From Carya illinoinensis (Eukaryota; Streptophyta; Magnoliopsida; Fagales; Juglandaceae), in assembly GCF_018687715.1 (NCBI RefSeq), contig NC_056757.1, positions 4,377,501 to 4,441,500 on the forward strand: DNA of 64,000 nt. The letters run 5' to 3'. This document shows positions 22,461 through 36,225 of the stretch, piece by piece. The stretch's first letter is position 1. Each line of letters begins with the position of its first letter. Under the pieces are notes generated by a model. It saw only the letters and a list, made by a program, of their open reading frames with translations. It was not told the origin of the DNA and did no database searches. The position numbers were made by a program, and so were the translations under genes.

Positions 22461-25400
22461 CCCTACCAGCAGGCCCTTCACAACCTTTAAACAGTACTCC
22501 TGCTTATATATATATATATACACACAGCATCTTATATATTTGCATGTATGTATAAGCTATAACTATTAACTAGGAATATGAATTATATATTGCGGAGATG
22601 TAAGAGCAGCTAGCTAGCAGGGGGACAGATATCTTTTGGTGGGAAAGGTGGGATTGCGAGGGGTCGACTTTTTTTTATATGTATTATGTATACAACCAGA
22701 AAGCCCTGTAATTCTTCTTAAGAGTTTCTTCCCCTTCAGCATGTGTTACCGTTTTGTTGTAGTAATAGAAGAAATATGCATATTTTTACGAGTTCCAGAC
22801 TCCATTTTTTTTAACGCGAATGATGCTTGATTTGGACGAGAAAATCGATGCCAACAACAAGTTTGAATGAGATGTTATTGGTTTCGAAGAGATTCCCATA
22901 CAGTAGGGTTTTTCTTGTTAATTACCATGCACCTGGCTTTTGTTGTCTTGTTTTGTTTTGTTTCAGACGATGGAAGCCGGAAATTATAGCTTTCTTTTCT
23001 TTGAATCTTTGGGACACCAACAGTTCTGCCGTCTCTTCCCAGACATCCCTATTTCTGTTCTTAATAATCAAATGGAGAAAACATGTTCAGAGATCAAAAG
23101 AAATGGCCAACTCATTGACTTCAAAAGTTCTTTCCGGTGTCCGCACGTTGCCTTTTATCTTCCAAGATCTTCCGACAAGACTGCCTTTAATTTAGAAATT
23201 ATTTGCAACAAGTTCGAAGCAAATCTTTATAAAAAAAAAAAACTAATAAATTTTTTTAAAAAATTACTTTTTACTAATAAGATTTCCTTTTTTTATAAAA
23301 AAATTCGTATGAAATTTATCTTTTTAAAATTTTTATTTAATATTATTCTTTAATTATACGGAATATTAAAAATTGAAAATTTTAAATAGATAACTAATGT
23401 GAAAAGTAGAATGAGTAATCTTATAGATAATTTTAAAATATACAAATTTTAAGTATTTTTTTCAAATAAAATTTATCATAAAAGGTATACTTTTATATAA
23501 ATTTTAAATTTATCTATTTATAAAAAAAAAAGGGAAAAAACAAACTCCTCAAACTAAAAAAACATCTTTGCATGGAATAGGTCCCAAAAACAATTATGAG
23601 TTAATATATATAGAAAAAGTGAAATATAAATATAAAAATTAAAACATTCAAACGCAATAATACGTGGAATTACATCGGTAAAGAAGCTTTTAAATAGATA
23701 TTATTTTCCATTTGAGTGCAGATGGGGAGAACATCAAACATCACTATTTTTTTTTTCAGTGATTGGGGTGGATGATGCTTGAGAGTTGGCCACTTGAATG
23801 TGGGAGGTGGGACCACTAATATCAATACCGATGTTCCCCCACAATTCGTTTTTTCGTCACTTGGGCCCACCATCTGTGGGCTCCACGTGATTATAATTTC
23901 TTTTGTGATATGACTTGGCGACAAGGGGTGGGGATAGAGAGAGAAAAGGAGAAAACAGTAACTTTGGGTAGTGGGTATGCAACATGCATGGGAAGGACTA
24001 TTAATGAAGGAGTCCAACTTTAATAAAGGGACCACAACACAGCTGGTTTATGTGGACATTTTGGAGCAACAAGACACACCCCTATATTCTCTTTTACCGT
24101 TGAATAATGTTTCATGTAATTATAGAATATATAAATATAATATAATTATTTTTAAAAATAGTAAAATTTATTATTAAAAAATTAATTTTTTTTATATAAA
24201 TTTCATATTTATTAATTTTTTTAAAAAAATAATTATATAACACTTACATACTCATAATTATAATTATTATTTTTCTTTACCGTTAATTAATTGCTATTTT
24301 CCATGCCCATCTCTACTCACTATATATGAATTATTTAGAACATTGATTTCATTTGGATGCATATCCGAGGAAGAACTCCATTGCATTCAAAACACACAGA
24401 CAATGGTAAGAATAGATCAATCTCCTTTTAAACTTGCTTGTTATTGTTACTTTATTTGCAATAAATCTCCCCACCACTTGCTTGTCGATATAATTTGGTT
24501 AGTGGCATATCCATAGATGTCATCGCCACCATCGTCTTCTATCTTTCCACCCATTTACATGACCTCTGTGTCACCATCGTCCTCTCTTTTTCTCTTTTGC
24601 TTTTATAAGTACAATTTTATTCTTTTCTCCCAACTCAACATACGACGGTGCCATCGCTACCACCTCTCTTCCTTTTGCTCTATATATGTAGCCACCCCTA
24701 TATATGATAACCTTTATGTACCACTCTCATCTTTCACCAGCTAGTCCCACCACCACTGCCACTACAAGTACTTCAAGTGCCGGCTAGCTGCTACCAGATA
24801 TTTTATGAGTTTTGATGGACATAATTCAGAAAAAATGAAAAATAAAAAATACGCACACGCGCACACATACATAAGCGATATTACTTTCATTTGCTTCACT
24901 GCTAATGATCAATTATTTCATTCACGAGGATTTGAATCATTTGATGTTAAGATGTGGTATTTTGGCATTCATTTAATTCGAGCGAAGAAGTCATGATATT
25001 CCAGCTTGATCATCAAGAGACAGATCATCGATGAAACCATAGGATTATTAATAATTGCTCATTGTGTGTGTGTATATATATTAACGTAAGAACGCAAAAA
25101 CATGAGATGATCTACACCAAGGTTTTATTTGTATGTGTCTTCCACGTAATTTCTATTTGTGTTCGCTTTCCTTGTACACACAAGTACCAATTCTATGACA
25201 TTAATCAATCGTACCAACTTGTATGCACAATGCATACAACAGGTCTTTTATACAATTGACACTGTAAGAAAATTATTCAATTGTCGCTAGTTATTTTCTG
25301 GCAGAATAAGTCTTTTTTGTTCGTAAATAATTATTCTCGTCACATATAATCTGTCACAAATGATTATTTTTTATATCTAGAGTTACCAAAACAAGACATT

Positions 25401-26938
25401 TTATTTAAAATAGAGATGTATAAAGTATTGGGAAAATAATTATATGCTTATCATTTTCCATTTATTTATAGTACTGTCTCTCACCCACACATAAATATCT
25501 ATCTTACATTCCAATATTATTTCACCCTCGGTTAAGGTAGTCTTACGTACTGCATGATGTCCGCTTCAATAAATTTAGAATGATTCATAAAACCATTGGT
25601 CATGTGATTATTTTATAGAGAAATCATGCAATGATAATTAATTAATTAATGTGAAACATTTTTTTCATTTAAAATATTTTTCATTTTTAAATTATTAACT
25701 TATTAAACTATTTAAAACATGTCACATCAACTAATATAATAAAAAATAACGTCATTTTTTCTATTCTTATATGATCAGGCGATGGATGGATGATGAGATC
25801 ATGACGATGACCTCTAATGAATTGATCCGTGAAGATCGAGTTGAGAAATGGGGAGGGGGTTTGGTTTTGGGTTTGCTTTCAAGGTTTGCATAAATAATAT
25901 TAGAGGCTTGGGGTGCAACCAAATTAACATATCAAAATAAGAGTTGGGCTACTCTGCTGCCTAGCTAGAGTAGAGCAGACCGCTCAATCGAACTATAATT
26001 TTTTTTTATATTTTTTAATATATTTAAATATTTTTAAAAAATAAAAAAATATATATCAATATATTTAAAATTATTTTTTTAATCATTATAAAAAAAATTA
26101 AAAAAATTATTCCAGAGTGACCAAATGAAGCGGTATGCTTTGGAGGCATATTAGCTTTTCTCCCAAAATAATAAGAGAGTAATATATGGTAGATCATGAG
26201 GAAATCATTCATCATCGGCACCATAACGTACGGCCGGGGTTAAGACCTCCGTCTCTTAATATCTAATACTTCTTGCTTTAAAGTTACTTTATTCAATTTC
26301 TTACATAAAAAGTGCAACAAGTCTCATATTTTAATAATTTTCTTCGATTTTTTTAATATATTTATGAATATAATTAATTATATAGTTTGATGTAAATTGC
26401 GGTTGTGGGAGTAGTGTACTGTGTCTGCATCAAGTGCTAATTATAAATTAGTATTAATGAATGCACTTGAATTTTTGGGTTTCAACTTTGAATTAAGAAA
26501 TTAAAGATCAGGTATGCCATGACGTCGCTGATTCTAAGATATTTTTCATCTTTTGTGCCATGCATGCGGTCAGCTACAACCAATTAGATAGATTTGATTA
26601 TTTTATAATGATCGATCACTCGAGATATTATTAGTCTTCTATAACTTGGGACAAGTTATAAAATAGTGTTCATAAATTAATGTGACTAATTATTATAGTA
26701 AATTATCTTATAAAGTTTTTTCTTTTATTATTATAAAAAAATCTAATGTATCATATATTATCATCATATCAGTTTATAAACTTTAATTTTATGAGATTTG
26801 TTTATTTATATAGTGTTCTCTATTTTAGTCTAGTGATCGAGCCTACTTATAATTGCCACTTTCTATAACCTAACCCGCACCATTAAAAGATATATAAGTG
26901 AGTTTACCATTTGGGGGAGGCTTCAGATTTTCAGGTAA
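22461..26938. other. Intergenic region between FLZ gene and CACTA element
   Basis: The first few hundred bases are the probable 3' untranslated region of the FLZ gene. Overlapping open frames at 22827-23353 and 23670-24035 have no recognisable domain and odd composition, so I do not call genes. The rest is AT-rich, with a MITE-like fragment near 26650-26830. Confidence 0.5.
26650..26830. mobile_element. Degenerate MITE fragment
   Basis: The sequence around TTCATAAATTAATGTGACTA and TATCAGTTTATAAACTTTAA resembles the middle of the MITEs in the GH5 introns. The ends are diffuse. Confidence 0.35.
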
Positions 26939-27090
26939 CACTAAAAGAAATCTAGATTTTTCTCATGAATTTTTTTCCAAGATAAACATCCGTGGCAAAT
27001 ACTTACTTTATGACACTAAACCTGTTCGTGGAAAAAAAATATATACATTTTGCCACTGAAATCATGTCCACGAGTAATAATTTGTGAAAA
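26939..27090. repeat. CACTA left terminus and subterminal region
   Basis: The terminal CACTA is followed by several copies of CGTGG or CCACG (for example ATCCGTGGCA, TTCGTGGAAA, GTCCACGAGT). The same pentamers recur at 49690-49860. Such repeats bind the accessory transposition protein in En/Spm; the role is inferred here. Confidence 0.7.
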
Positions 27091-27189
27091 ATACTTTATG
27101 TTAAAAATAACCTAAAGTGAAAAGATTGAGGAGGCGTGTACTGATCACTTTGACTCACATAATCACTTTGACCGGTTACAGAGATATTG

Positions 27190-27237
27190 CTCTCTCCCCC
27201 TTTCTCCAGACGCCGTATTCCCCCACCCCCCAAATTG

Positions 27238-27304
<67 letters not shown>

Positions 27305-27589
27305 GGCCACCACAAACGCCACGGCACACCCAATACGACGCCACTCATCTCTCTCGTTTTGACTCTCCCTCTCTCAGATCTCTCTCCTTTCCATTCTCTT
27401 CTCTATTTCTCTCTCTAGAATAGCGCTCTGCCGCCACCACCTCCACGGCACGTCCCCATTGTTGCTCATAGCTCCTCCGCATCCTTTTCTCACTTTCCCC
27501 TACTCCGATCAACCCGCACTCACCCCTGCCGCCCCTCATTCTCCAGATTGTCCACGGTCCATCAGCCAACGAACCCCTGCCGCTTCCAG
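27190..27589 (+). other. Probable leader exon of the CACTA transcript
   Basis: The GC- and pyrimidine-rich block ends at CGCTTCCAG|GTATAG, a good donor site, 250 to 650 bp inside the left terminus. En/Spm transcription starts in this position. The open frames across it are products of the CT microsatellite and are not convincing. Confidence 0.5.
27242..27300. repeat. CT microsatellite
   Basis: An uninterrupted (CT)n run of 59 bp lies in the probable leader exon of the CACTA element. Confidence 0.95.
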
Positions 27590-27599
27590 GTATAGAAAG

Positions 27600-27605
<6 letters not shown>

Positions 27606-27643
<38 letters not shown>
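27606..27643. repeat. TA microsatellite
   Basis: An uninterrupted (AT)n run of about 38 bp begins 17 bp after the leader exon donor. Confidence 0.95.
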
Positions 27644-27645
<2 letters not shown>

Positions 27646-30225
27646 TGTATGATCTATATTTTCATTTATCTTTCTTTAGTTCTAGTTCTTAAATTTCAGA
27701 CAAAAATCTTAATCTCCATAGATCTATAAGGCTTGCATTCGAAATACCGTGTAAGATTAGATGCTTTTCTTGATATGTATAATTGGGGGAATATATTTTA
27801 AAAGTTTAATTGTAGCTAAGAAATTAAAGTTATTATTTGTATCGGACACCAATTTAAACTCCTGATAACAATAATCTTTCTAATCCATAAATCATTCTAA
27901 TGTTGTAAAGTAATACCCAGGTAGCAGATGAACTTGTGACAGAGTTGCTCTGTCGACTTGTAAGGAATGCTAAGTTAATTGGTTTTTAAACTGATATGAA
28001 ATGAGGTGCAAAGAAATTTTAGACTACCACTTGTGCTAGAACTATAATGGCTAGAGCGGATTTGATAAATAACTTTGGGGTTGAAAGATGTAAAGAGTTC
28101 TGTTGGTTGACTTTATTGTCTTGGATTTTATTGTCTTTGATTTTAAAATGAACATCTCATGAATTTGTCTATCTATCTGATATACGTTGCTAGGAAGAAA
28201 ACTAGCCTTGGTAGTGACATTTTTTCTTTGAATGGTATTTGTTTGTGACCTTTAAACTGATACTTGTTTTGTCTGCATTATTTTGTTTCGCTGTGCTATA
28301 TGCATGTATAGATGAATATGATACATCATGCATGGCAATGTGAATGATAAATGGAAAATATACACTACATTTGAAATATTTTTCCAGATCAAGATGACCT
28401 GGAAAAATCATGATCTTAATGTTCTATTAACTTTCTATAGTGTCATGCCCCCTGCTTCTACTTGGTAGTAAACTATAAACAAACACAGACTTGCCATCAT
28501 GTAAGCCTTTTTTGACATGCTATTTAGTTTAATACTCATCATTGTGCACTCTACTTCTTTTCTCCCTTTCATCTTTGATGCTTGGAAAAATAGATCACCT
28601 ACCATATCCTATTATGTTTGTGGGCAGATTAGGATGAATAATCAAATGCATATTTACGAAAAGAAAAATGGCCCAAGATATATATATCTTCTTTAGGGAA
28701 AAAAAGTAAATGAAGATGACTAAATTTTCTGGGGAGACCAAGCTTTAAGGATAATCATACGTGATAAAGGCAGCAGAGGTTTGCTGTCAGTACTCCTACA
28801 TTGTCTTGGCTCCTACGTCTCCCTCATTCATGCTTTCTGTGTAGGTCAGCCCTTCTCATAATGATCCTTTACCAAGTTTACATCCAATATATTATTAGGA
28901 AAGCAGTTGTAGGCATTGTAAGAAATTTACACTGTATCATTGAGAATCTCTACTCCATACTGCAAAGTTTACTTCTACTGCAAAAGTTTTGGTGGTGTTA
29001 AACTTAAAACAACTGTCATTTCTTTGCATACTTAAAAATTATAAAAAAAAAATGACATTTCTATGCTTCGATAGTAATCTTACATCAGATGGAAAATGAC
29101 AGCTGTTTTTTATTGGGCATGATGGAAAATGAGCATGCTTGATTGTTTCTTGCTATTTATTCTAAATTACCCCATTTTTTTAATACTTGATGGTCTTTCT
29201 AAGATGAATGGGCTAACTGTCAATGTTTTTTTTCACAAGTTAGTTACACATCTCATTTGCCGTGGTAGTCCTCCCTCTGGTCTGTAGTGATGAACCTTGA
29301 GTGGTTTAAATTACAGTTTTGCATCTCCATCTCTCTCTCCCTCCAAAAAAACATTGCATTGATGTAGGTTTGGCTTATTTTGAAAATTCTCTATGTATTT
29401 TCCTTAGTCTTTAAATAGATCCATATTTAAAACTGCCTTAAGATTTTACTCCATATGAGCATATTTTGGTCTTTATTTTTATTGCATCTTTATAATTTGC
29501 TTTTTGAACTGGTTACTACAACTATCTATTGTGCATTATAAGCCATTGCTATCTTGATAGGCTTAAGTGGAGACAATATTTCTAAGTTTGTGAATCATTT
29601 TAGACTTTTGCCTGCTAAAAGTCTTTGGAATAATGTATTTGAATATCTAGCTATGCGTATTATGATGATCTCGATACTTACTCATTAATTTATGTATGAG
29701 ATAAATTAGTTTGAGCATACTTCATAAAAATAATTTCTTAATTGAAAAAGAAATTATTTTAGATCATATATACGTTACAATTGTTTCTTTCCGAGCTATA
29801 TACATACTCAACTAATTGCATGGATGATTAATTAATATGAAACTTATTACAGGCCAGGAATTAATATTCTGGAAAGTACGTATGCATTAGGATTTTTGTG
29901 TATTATTTACAATATTATTTATTTTCTTAGTATTTTTTTTGTTGTTGTTATATATATCATTATCAGCTAGCTAGCTATAATATTACTATCTAAAAGCTTT
30001 TGATTGGTGCTATCCATGAACTGGTATACAATCCTTTTCAATGTGCTAGCTTTTGTTAGTAATTTTCCTATCATTTGGAAATCTTTCCTAAGAACTATAG
30101 TTAACAGGTAATATATAGACTAACGACAAAGCTTGCCAATTTGGCCAGTTATCTGTACTCACAAGTAAATAACTAGCCTTCTTATTACATACGTATTGTG
30201 TTTGGTAATAAACTCACTGCACACT

Positions 30226-30398
30226 CTCTGTACTTGGGCTATTGCTGTTAGTTTTAATGGCCAAAATTTACATGAGTTTCTTATTTCTTTTGATCCTACG
30301 TAGTGTAGGACATTCTTTGTACTGAACGTAGCATTTTGCCTATTCTTGTGAATATACCTTCTTACTTTTCTCAAAAAAAAAAAAAAAAAAAAAAAAAA
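30226..30398 (+). mobile_element. 5'-truncated LINE 3' end or SINE with poly(A)
   Basis: An 11-bp duplication, CACTGCACACT, lies at 30215-30225 and 30400-30410. Between them about 147 bp end in 26 A residues (30373-30398). The text before the tail (TGTGAATATACCTTCTTACT) resembles plant LINE 3' ends. It inserted after the CACTA element was in place or was carried within it. Confidence 0.75.
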
Positions 30399-30834
30399 CC
30401 ACTGCACACTGAGTGGCATGCGAATTGAGCTAACAGCTAGTTTACTACAATCGTTTACAATTCTCTAAATTCGGATATTCTTGACTGTGAGAAAGAGGGT
30501 AACATTTCGAGATTGGTTAGATAATTACTCCCCTATGATTTGTAAAATGCAGTATGGAAGCAATAATATTGGCTATAGCAATATTATTGATTATAATCTA
30601 ATCCCAATTTGCTGGGACTCAAATAATTCAACATTGAGAAAAGTCACATGACATTAAAAATCTCATATTGAATTTTTTTTCACTAGTGCTGTGTATGATG
30701 TCTTTGTGAAAGGGTATATATGATCTATTAAGTAGAAAGTTTTGGATTAAGGGGGTCTTTTTGGGATTCTATGAAGGTAGTCCTGATTTAAATTCTCTTT
30801 ACTTTTTTTTTAAACGTAATAATTTTTCATTTTC

Positions 30835-31130
30835 CTTTTCTAAAGTAATTTTCTGGGGTTAGTTTTCTTTTTGTTCCTGGAAGTTGTAGGTATTTCCTGG
30901 TGTATACGCCAAGTACTAGTGTATACACCAGCAGGACTTGGGCTAATGCATAATAGTTGTTAGTTTTCAGAAAATAAACATCCACCATTACATAAGCATT
31001 AGTTTTGTTGCCCAAAGTACTCAAGAAGAAATCCCTAAGATCTCGTAAAGAGCTTTTGCATTCTTTGATCCATCTCCCATTTCGACAGATCCATATACAC
31101 ATATATGCAAGCCTCTTAATGGAAGTAGAA
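30835..31130 (-). mobile_element. Possible LINE 3' remnant
   Basis: On the reverse strand a frame of 91 codons (31102-30827) contains CIWICRNGRWIKECKSSLRD, which is reminiscent of the C-terminal region of plant LINE ORF2. An 11-bp inverted repeat, CTGGTGTATAC/GTATACACCAG, lies inside. An A-rich stretch (reverse strand) follows at about 30803-30815. The evidence is weak. Confidence 0.3.
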
Positions 31131-32880
31131 ATTAAACAAACTTAATAACCCAAAATCATTAATGTTGGTAGAGGTTCATAACAATAAACATAAAATCAAG
31201 AAAGGACTTATATTTTGTGAAAAACATTAAAAGTTTCTTTTGCGACCCTTTATGTGCTTTTAAAAGTTTTAATATAGTTATTTTAAAAACTTTGTGTGCT
31301 TATAAAACTAAAATCTTTTTACTTGTTTCCATTCATTTAGCTATAGGACTCTTCAAAATGGTGCATGTTACCAACCTAAAACCATAAAATATTTTGAAGG
31401 GAATATACATGTAGAAGTGATCCCATAATTTGCATTATATTTTCTATTTATTTGTAGATTTTAGAATCCTTGATCTGCTCTGCTGTCTGGGTTGTTTTCT
31501 ATTTTTGGGTTGTTTTTTCTCTGGATGATCCCCTTTTGCTGAGAAAAGGTCGCCCCTTTTCTCTCCCATTTGCCCATATCTCGCCCAAATCACTAAAACC
31601 TTTGGTTTCTATTGTTCTTTTTTGTAATCTTTTGGTCTCATGCTTGATTTTTGGTAAAGAAACTTAAGAGCCCTGCTGTGTGAAAAATGATCTCTGTTTT
31701 TTTGGGATCACTTCGTTAATTTTACTGCTACAGAATATTTTTGGTTTCTTTTTTGGTTCAATTCTGTTAAAATATTTTCCAGCTGAATAGGTTTACTAAT
31801 GAGCATATGATAGGCCTGAATGGTGGAGTATTACATAGGACTGAATGAGTAGGAGAGCTTAAGGTAACAGCAAAAGAATGCATGCACTGGTTTAGAGTTT
31901 AATTTCTATAGAATTTCCTGTTGTGTATGCTTTGTGTCTTTTGTTTTGGAGCTTATGAAGGGTTCTTGTTGTGATTCCAATTACAAGGATGTGAACATCT
32001 TAACATTGTAATATTACCTAACAAACTGAAGAAAATAAAATACATAAGTGAAGAGAAAACAGAAGGTTAAACCTTTTCAAAATGTAGATTTTGTTTTTTG
32101 TAATTCCTTGTTTTGGACAGATCTGGAAATGGAATGGTAGTTGCTGCTTTGGTGGCTTATAAGGTGGTTGTAGTACCTTCATAGGTGGTGTATAAGGTGA
32201 TGTATGAGCATGTATGATCCGTTCTTGAAGGTGGTCAGATTTTGAGATGAAGAACAGAAAAGGGCTTATTTGCAGTTACTGTTCGTTGGTTTGGGATATT
32301 TATTTGGGTGTTTATATGGGTTTAAAACATGAGTAGATGGCCTATAATTAGAAGCATAATTCATGCACACACATACAGATGTTTTCTTGCATGTTTGGAT
32401 TTTTGATATATGTGGAATTGGAGATGTAAGGGCCCATGGATATGTTGGGTTTTACTGTTGGGTTCTTGCTTTTTATATTGTAATTTGGTGTTATTTTAGT
32501 ATTATATTGATATTGACATTCAGAATTTGTGTATTGTGAAGATGAAATGTTTTGCCATGTGGTTATTTTTTAACGTGTTCTTTTCTTTTTTGATGGTCTA
32601 ACTTTGTTTTTTAAAGTTAATAATTTAACTTTGTCTGTTCGGTTGCACAAGAATTTGAGAAAAATTACAGTTTTCAAATCTTGTGAGTTATGTTTTATGA
32701 CATGTTCATTTATATTTTATTGTTTAAGGAAGAAATTATAATATGAATTTGAAAGATCAATTATTTCCCAAACTTGCTTGGACCTATAGTTTGTTTAAAT
32801 GTATTGCTATTTGAATTAATAGTTTCTAACTGGACTGAACTATATTATCCTTGTTTACCTTATCATTAAGTTTTCTTCTT

Positions 32881-32969
32881 TTTTTTTTTTTTAAATGATA
32901 ATACTTTCATTGCATAAATCAAAGAAGACATGACTTGTCAAAAGAAATACTTTCATTGCATAAATCATT
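32881..32969 (-). mobile_element. Short retroposon tail with target duplication
   Basis: AGTTTTCTTCTT at 32869-32880 is repeated at 32970-32981. Between them lies a T run followed by about 77 bp that contains TACTTTCATTGCATAAATCA twice. On the reverse strand this is a short 3' tail plus poly(A), as left by severely truncated LINE integration. Confidence 0.6.
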
Positions 32970-34485
32970 AGTTTTCTTCTTGTACATTGGAATCTAGATG
33001 TTTATGTTTTAGAACAATTTTTATTAGGCAGCCAACAATTTCAACTTGCTGTGGCATTCCAGTGAATCATTTCCTTTTACCTATGAAGATCTTGGGAATC
33101 AGTGAAGTGGAATTTTAGGTTATGAGGAACAACCTGAACTTAGGTTGTTTCTCTTAGTGATGCATATATAGCAGCCACCTGTTGGTGCATGTATTACCCA
33201 ATAAAATTGGGATAGGGGATGCAGTTTGCATGGTATGGGAGCTAATGTCACAATTGTTTCATGATAATAATGGTAAATGGTAGCAAGAATATGATTGCAT
33301 TTGTGTTTTTTTTGTCCATATTTCGTGTATCTTTTCAATTTTGTATATATGAATTGACAGAGTTTGGAGCTGAGTTATAAACTCTTAATGATTGAATTGG
33401 TATGATTGTTTGCAGAATCAATGTTGTACACGTCTCTTTCTAATTGGTAATGGAGACCCCTGATTTCTTATGCAAAGCAAGGGACTTGCCTTTCTACTGG
33501 TTCTCTTTTATTCTTAATACTTTATCTTCTTTCCTTTTATGCTTTTCAACGACTATGTTATTTGGTGTGATTAAATCATATGGAAGACCCGACTATTGAT
33601 ATGTAACTCATCTTATAATTTTATATTTTGTAATGTAAATTTTCATTTTGTGATGTAATGTAATTTGTAGTGGATTGCATGCATTTTAGTTGTTCATTAT
33701 TCTGGACAATGTTAGTATTATGTTTTTTTAACATTACCTCTTAGAAAAATATTTCACAAAATATAGGCTTTTATAAAATTGTCTTTATAAAAATGATGAC
33801 TTGCAACGGTTTTTTTTCCAATACTTCTATAATAAATATAGGCTTTTACATAAAAGAGATTTATGCTTATGTTATTTATAAAAGGAAAATCCAGAGAATT
33901 ATGCTTATGCTTTTCAATATGGGTTTTTCTTAAAAAATCTTGAATATAATATAGGTTTTTATTTAAGAAAAAAAAAACCCCAGTTTTTCTCGAAACCTAG
34001 AATCTGGGTTTTACAAAACTTGGGTTCATCCGTTGGGTCCCCGGGTTAGAACTCGGATGAACAGCCCTATTTTGATACAATCTTACTCTCTGCAACATGT
34101 TTAATTTGAAATGCTGTTGTGGGAAGTCACTCTTGATTCTTTTCTATAATGATGCTTCAATGTGTCTACATGTATAACTATTCCAATGGTGGCATTTTGT
34201 TATATTTTGTGTCCTATTTTGTTACATTTTCTGCACTGTTTTTCCTATTTTCTTACATTCATCTTTAAGCTATTAGGATTAGCTATAGTTTAGCAAAAAT
34301 ATGATGACCAAGTGGATCTTGCAATTGATGGTTTTCATTATAATATTGATTTTACTTTGTTGCTTTTTCTAAGTTGAAATTATCCTATAACTTGAATTGG
34401 CAAGTGAAGAACCAACTTGTTTGAGTTTTTTTTTTTTTTTCAAGAGGTTATTACCTATTTAAACTGTTTATGTTTGACGAATAAT

Positions 34486-34523
34486 AGACAGGTGTGTAGA
34501 AAAAATATTCTACACACCTGTCT
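34486..34523. repeat. 16-bp perfect-stem hairpin
   Basis: AGACAGGTGTGTAGAA (34486-34501) pairs exactly with TTCTACACACCTGTCT (34508-34523) around a 6-nt loop. It lies in the CACTA interior, about 40 bp after a T tract. Confidence 0.85.
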
Positions 34524-36225
34524 TGGCCAATTCTTGATGTTTTAGCATTTGAGCACGATTTTGCCAGCTATTTTTCATGTTGAATAGTTAGGGAAAAGGC
34601 TTACTTGAAAGCACGTGTATGTTGGCCTATTTTAGACTTACAAGAGCCATTAAACAAGAAAGATTGATGGTGTCTATGTGTTAATTATACGCAGCGCAAG
34701 TGTGTTATCTTGTAAAAATAACAAAATTGTTGAAGTTCTTTATCTTTTCATACTTTTTTATGCCATGAACCTTGTGAGCTCTAAAGTCCTCTTAGAGTAA
34801 TAATAATTAATACGCTTCATTTTTCTTTGTAGGAAGAGTTACACCTGAGCACCGGTGTGTAATTTTTAGCTTTTCCATGATGTTCTCTTGATCTTCTTAG
34901 TGGAAAACATATACCCGACGCACATGTAAGTCTTCAACTGCAGTTGTTTGTGTTCAATATTTTGACTTCTATATTAGAGATATCATCTGCAGTAGTTTGT
35001 CTTTGCATGTTTGTATGCAATTGGTCGGCAAAACAAATATTGGATTTGTAGAATAAAATAAATCGTCAACACAAAAGTCATTGTATAATATAGTAGCTGT
35101 GGATCAAAGTGGACGCAGTGGGAAGTCTCCATGTTTGTCATTGGCCATGTTTTTTGCATGTTTACTACTAAATGTCAATATATACTTAACTCTTGTATGA
35201 TTCAACTTTCAATAAAGTTACAACTATGAATGTAATTTAAATTATGAAATTAATTTAGTAGACTATTTATTGCCCTGACAAAAGGAATTAATTAAGATGG
35301 CTCTATCTGTCTATCACGAGTCACTTTTCAATATTGTGTGGTTGACTTGAACTAATAATTCATTCTATTGTCACAAAGGTATTACGATCGACGATGCATA
35401 TTTTATATATATATATATATATTCTCAAAGTTCTTGTCACATGTATCACTTCTAACATTAAATCTAAAATCTAACCTAAGATTTTAGATTAGCTGATTTA
35501 ATTACTTCATGCATTTAGCTAAATTGATAGGAAAAAACAACTTCTTCAGAGAGAAATAATGTGATCTAATCAAGTTTTCAGATCAAGTTTTGTATTTGAG
35601 GCCTTAATTTGGGTACGTACAATGACTACAGTACGTATATATATATATATATTTATAGGCCATGGCCAATAATATCATATATAATGTAGAGTTTTTGGCA
35701 GACTTGGTAAATATTTTACCAACTACGAATTAATATGTGAAGCCCATGCATTCTTTTTTGACTTATCCTCGGATTGTGGAAAGGGAGAAGCAAGGAATCT
35801 ATCTAGCCTTGAGCCACCTCTACGATTAGAGTTACATATATCCACCCCCCCCCCTCTCCCCAACCAAAGGCAGATATAGCAACTCCTATACTTAAAAAAA
35901 TATAAGCTGGTTGAAATATCCTCCATTACTAATGACATGAAAGAATTACCCTCCCTCTCATTAGAAACCTATGCTAACATCAACTATGACCTATGACCTA
36001 TAGGCACCTCCCTTCAGTATCATTGACCTAACACATGTATGGGATCCTTACATGTACGATAACCATTCAACTCCATTTAAATAGTTCTTTCCCTTCGATA
36101 TCTTTGTTATTTCCTGCATCTCCTTTCGCAATAAACAATTACAAACTTTCATACAGTCCTTGATCTACCATTTATACTGCTCATATGCCTTGCTTAACTT
36201 GTACAGTTCCCTGCGACCTAACCAT

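Larger units (their letters stand above)
27644..36225. other. Long non-coding interior of the CACTA element
   Basis: About 8.6 kb of T-rich, intron-like sequence separates the leader exon from the transposase start. It holds at least two small retroposon insertions (30226-30398 and 32881-32969), a possible LINE remnant (30835-31130) and a perfect hairpin (34486-34523). I see no captured host gene that I can support. Confidence 0.5.

Noticed and set aside
22827..23353. Two overlapping frames of 122 and 137 codons after the FLZ gene
   Set aside because: They overlap in different frames, become Lys/Phe-rich in AT-rich sequence, and match no family I know.
23670..24035. Reverse-strand frame of 121 codons
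   Set aside because: Pro/Ser/Ile-rich, no domain, and no promoter or splice context that supports a gene.
27096..27423. Several open frames over 75 codons on both strands
   Set aside because: All are generated by the CT/GA microsatellite, which is open in every frame.
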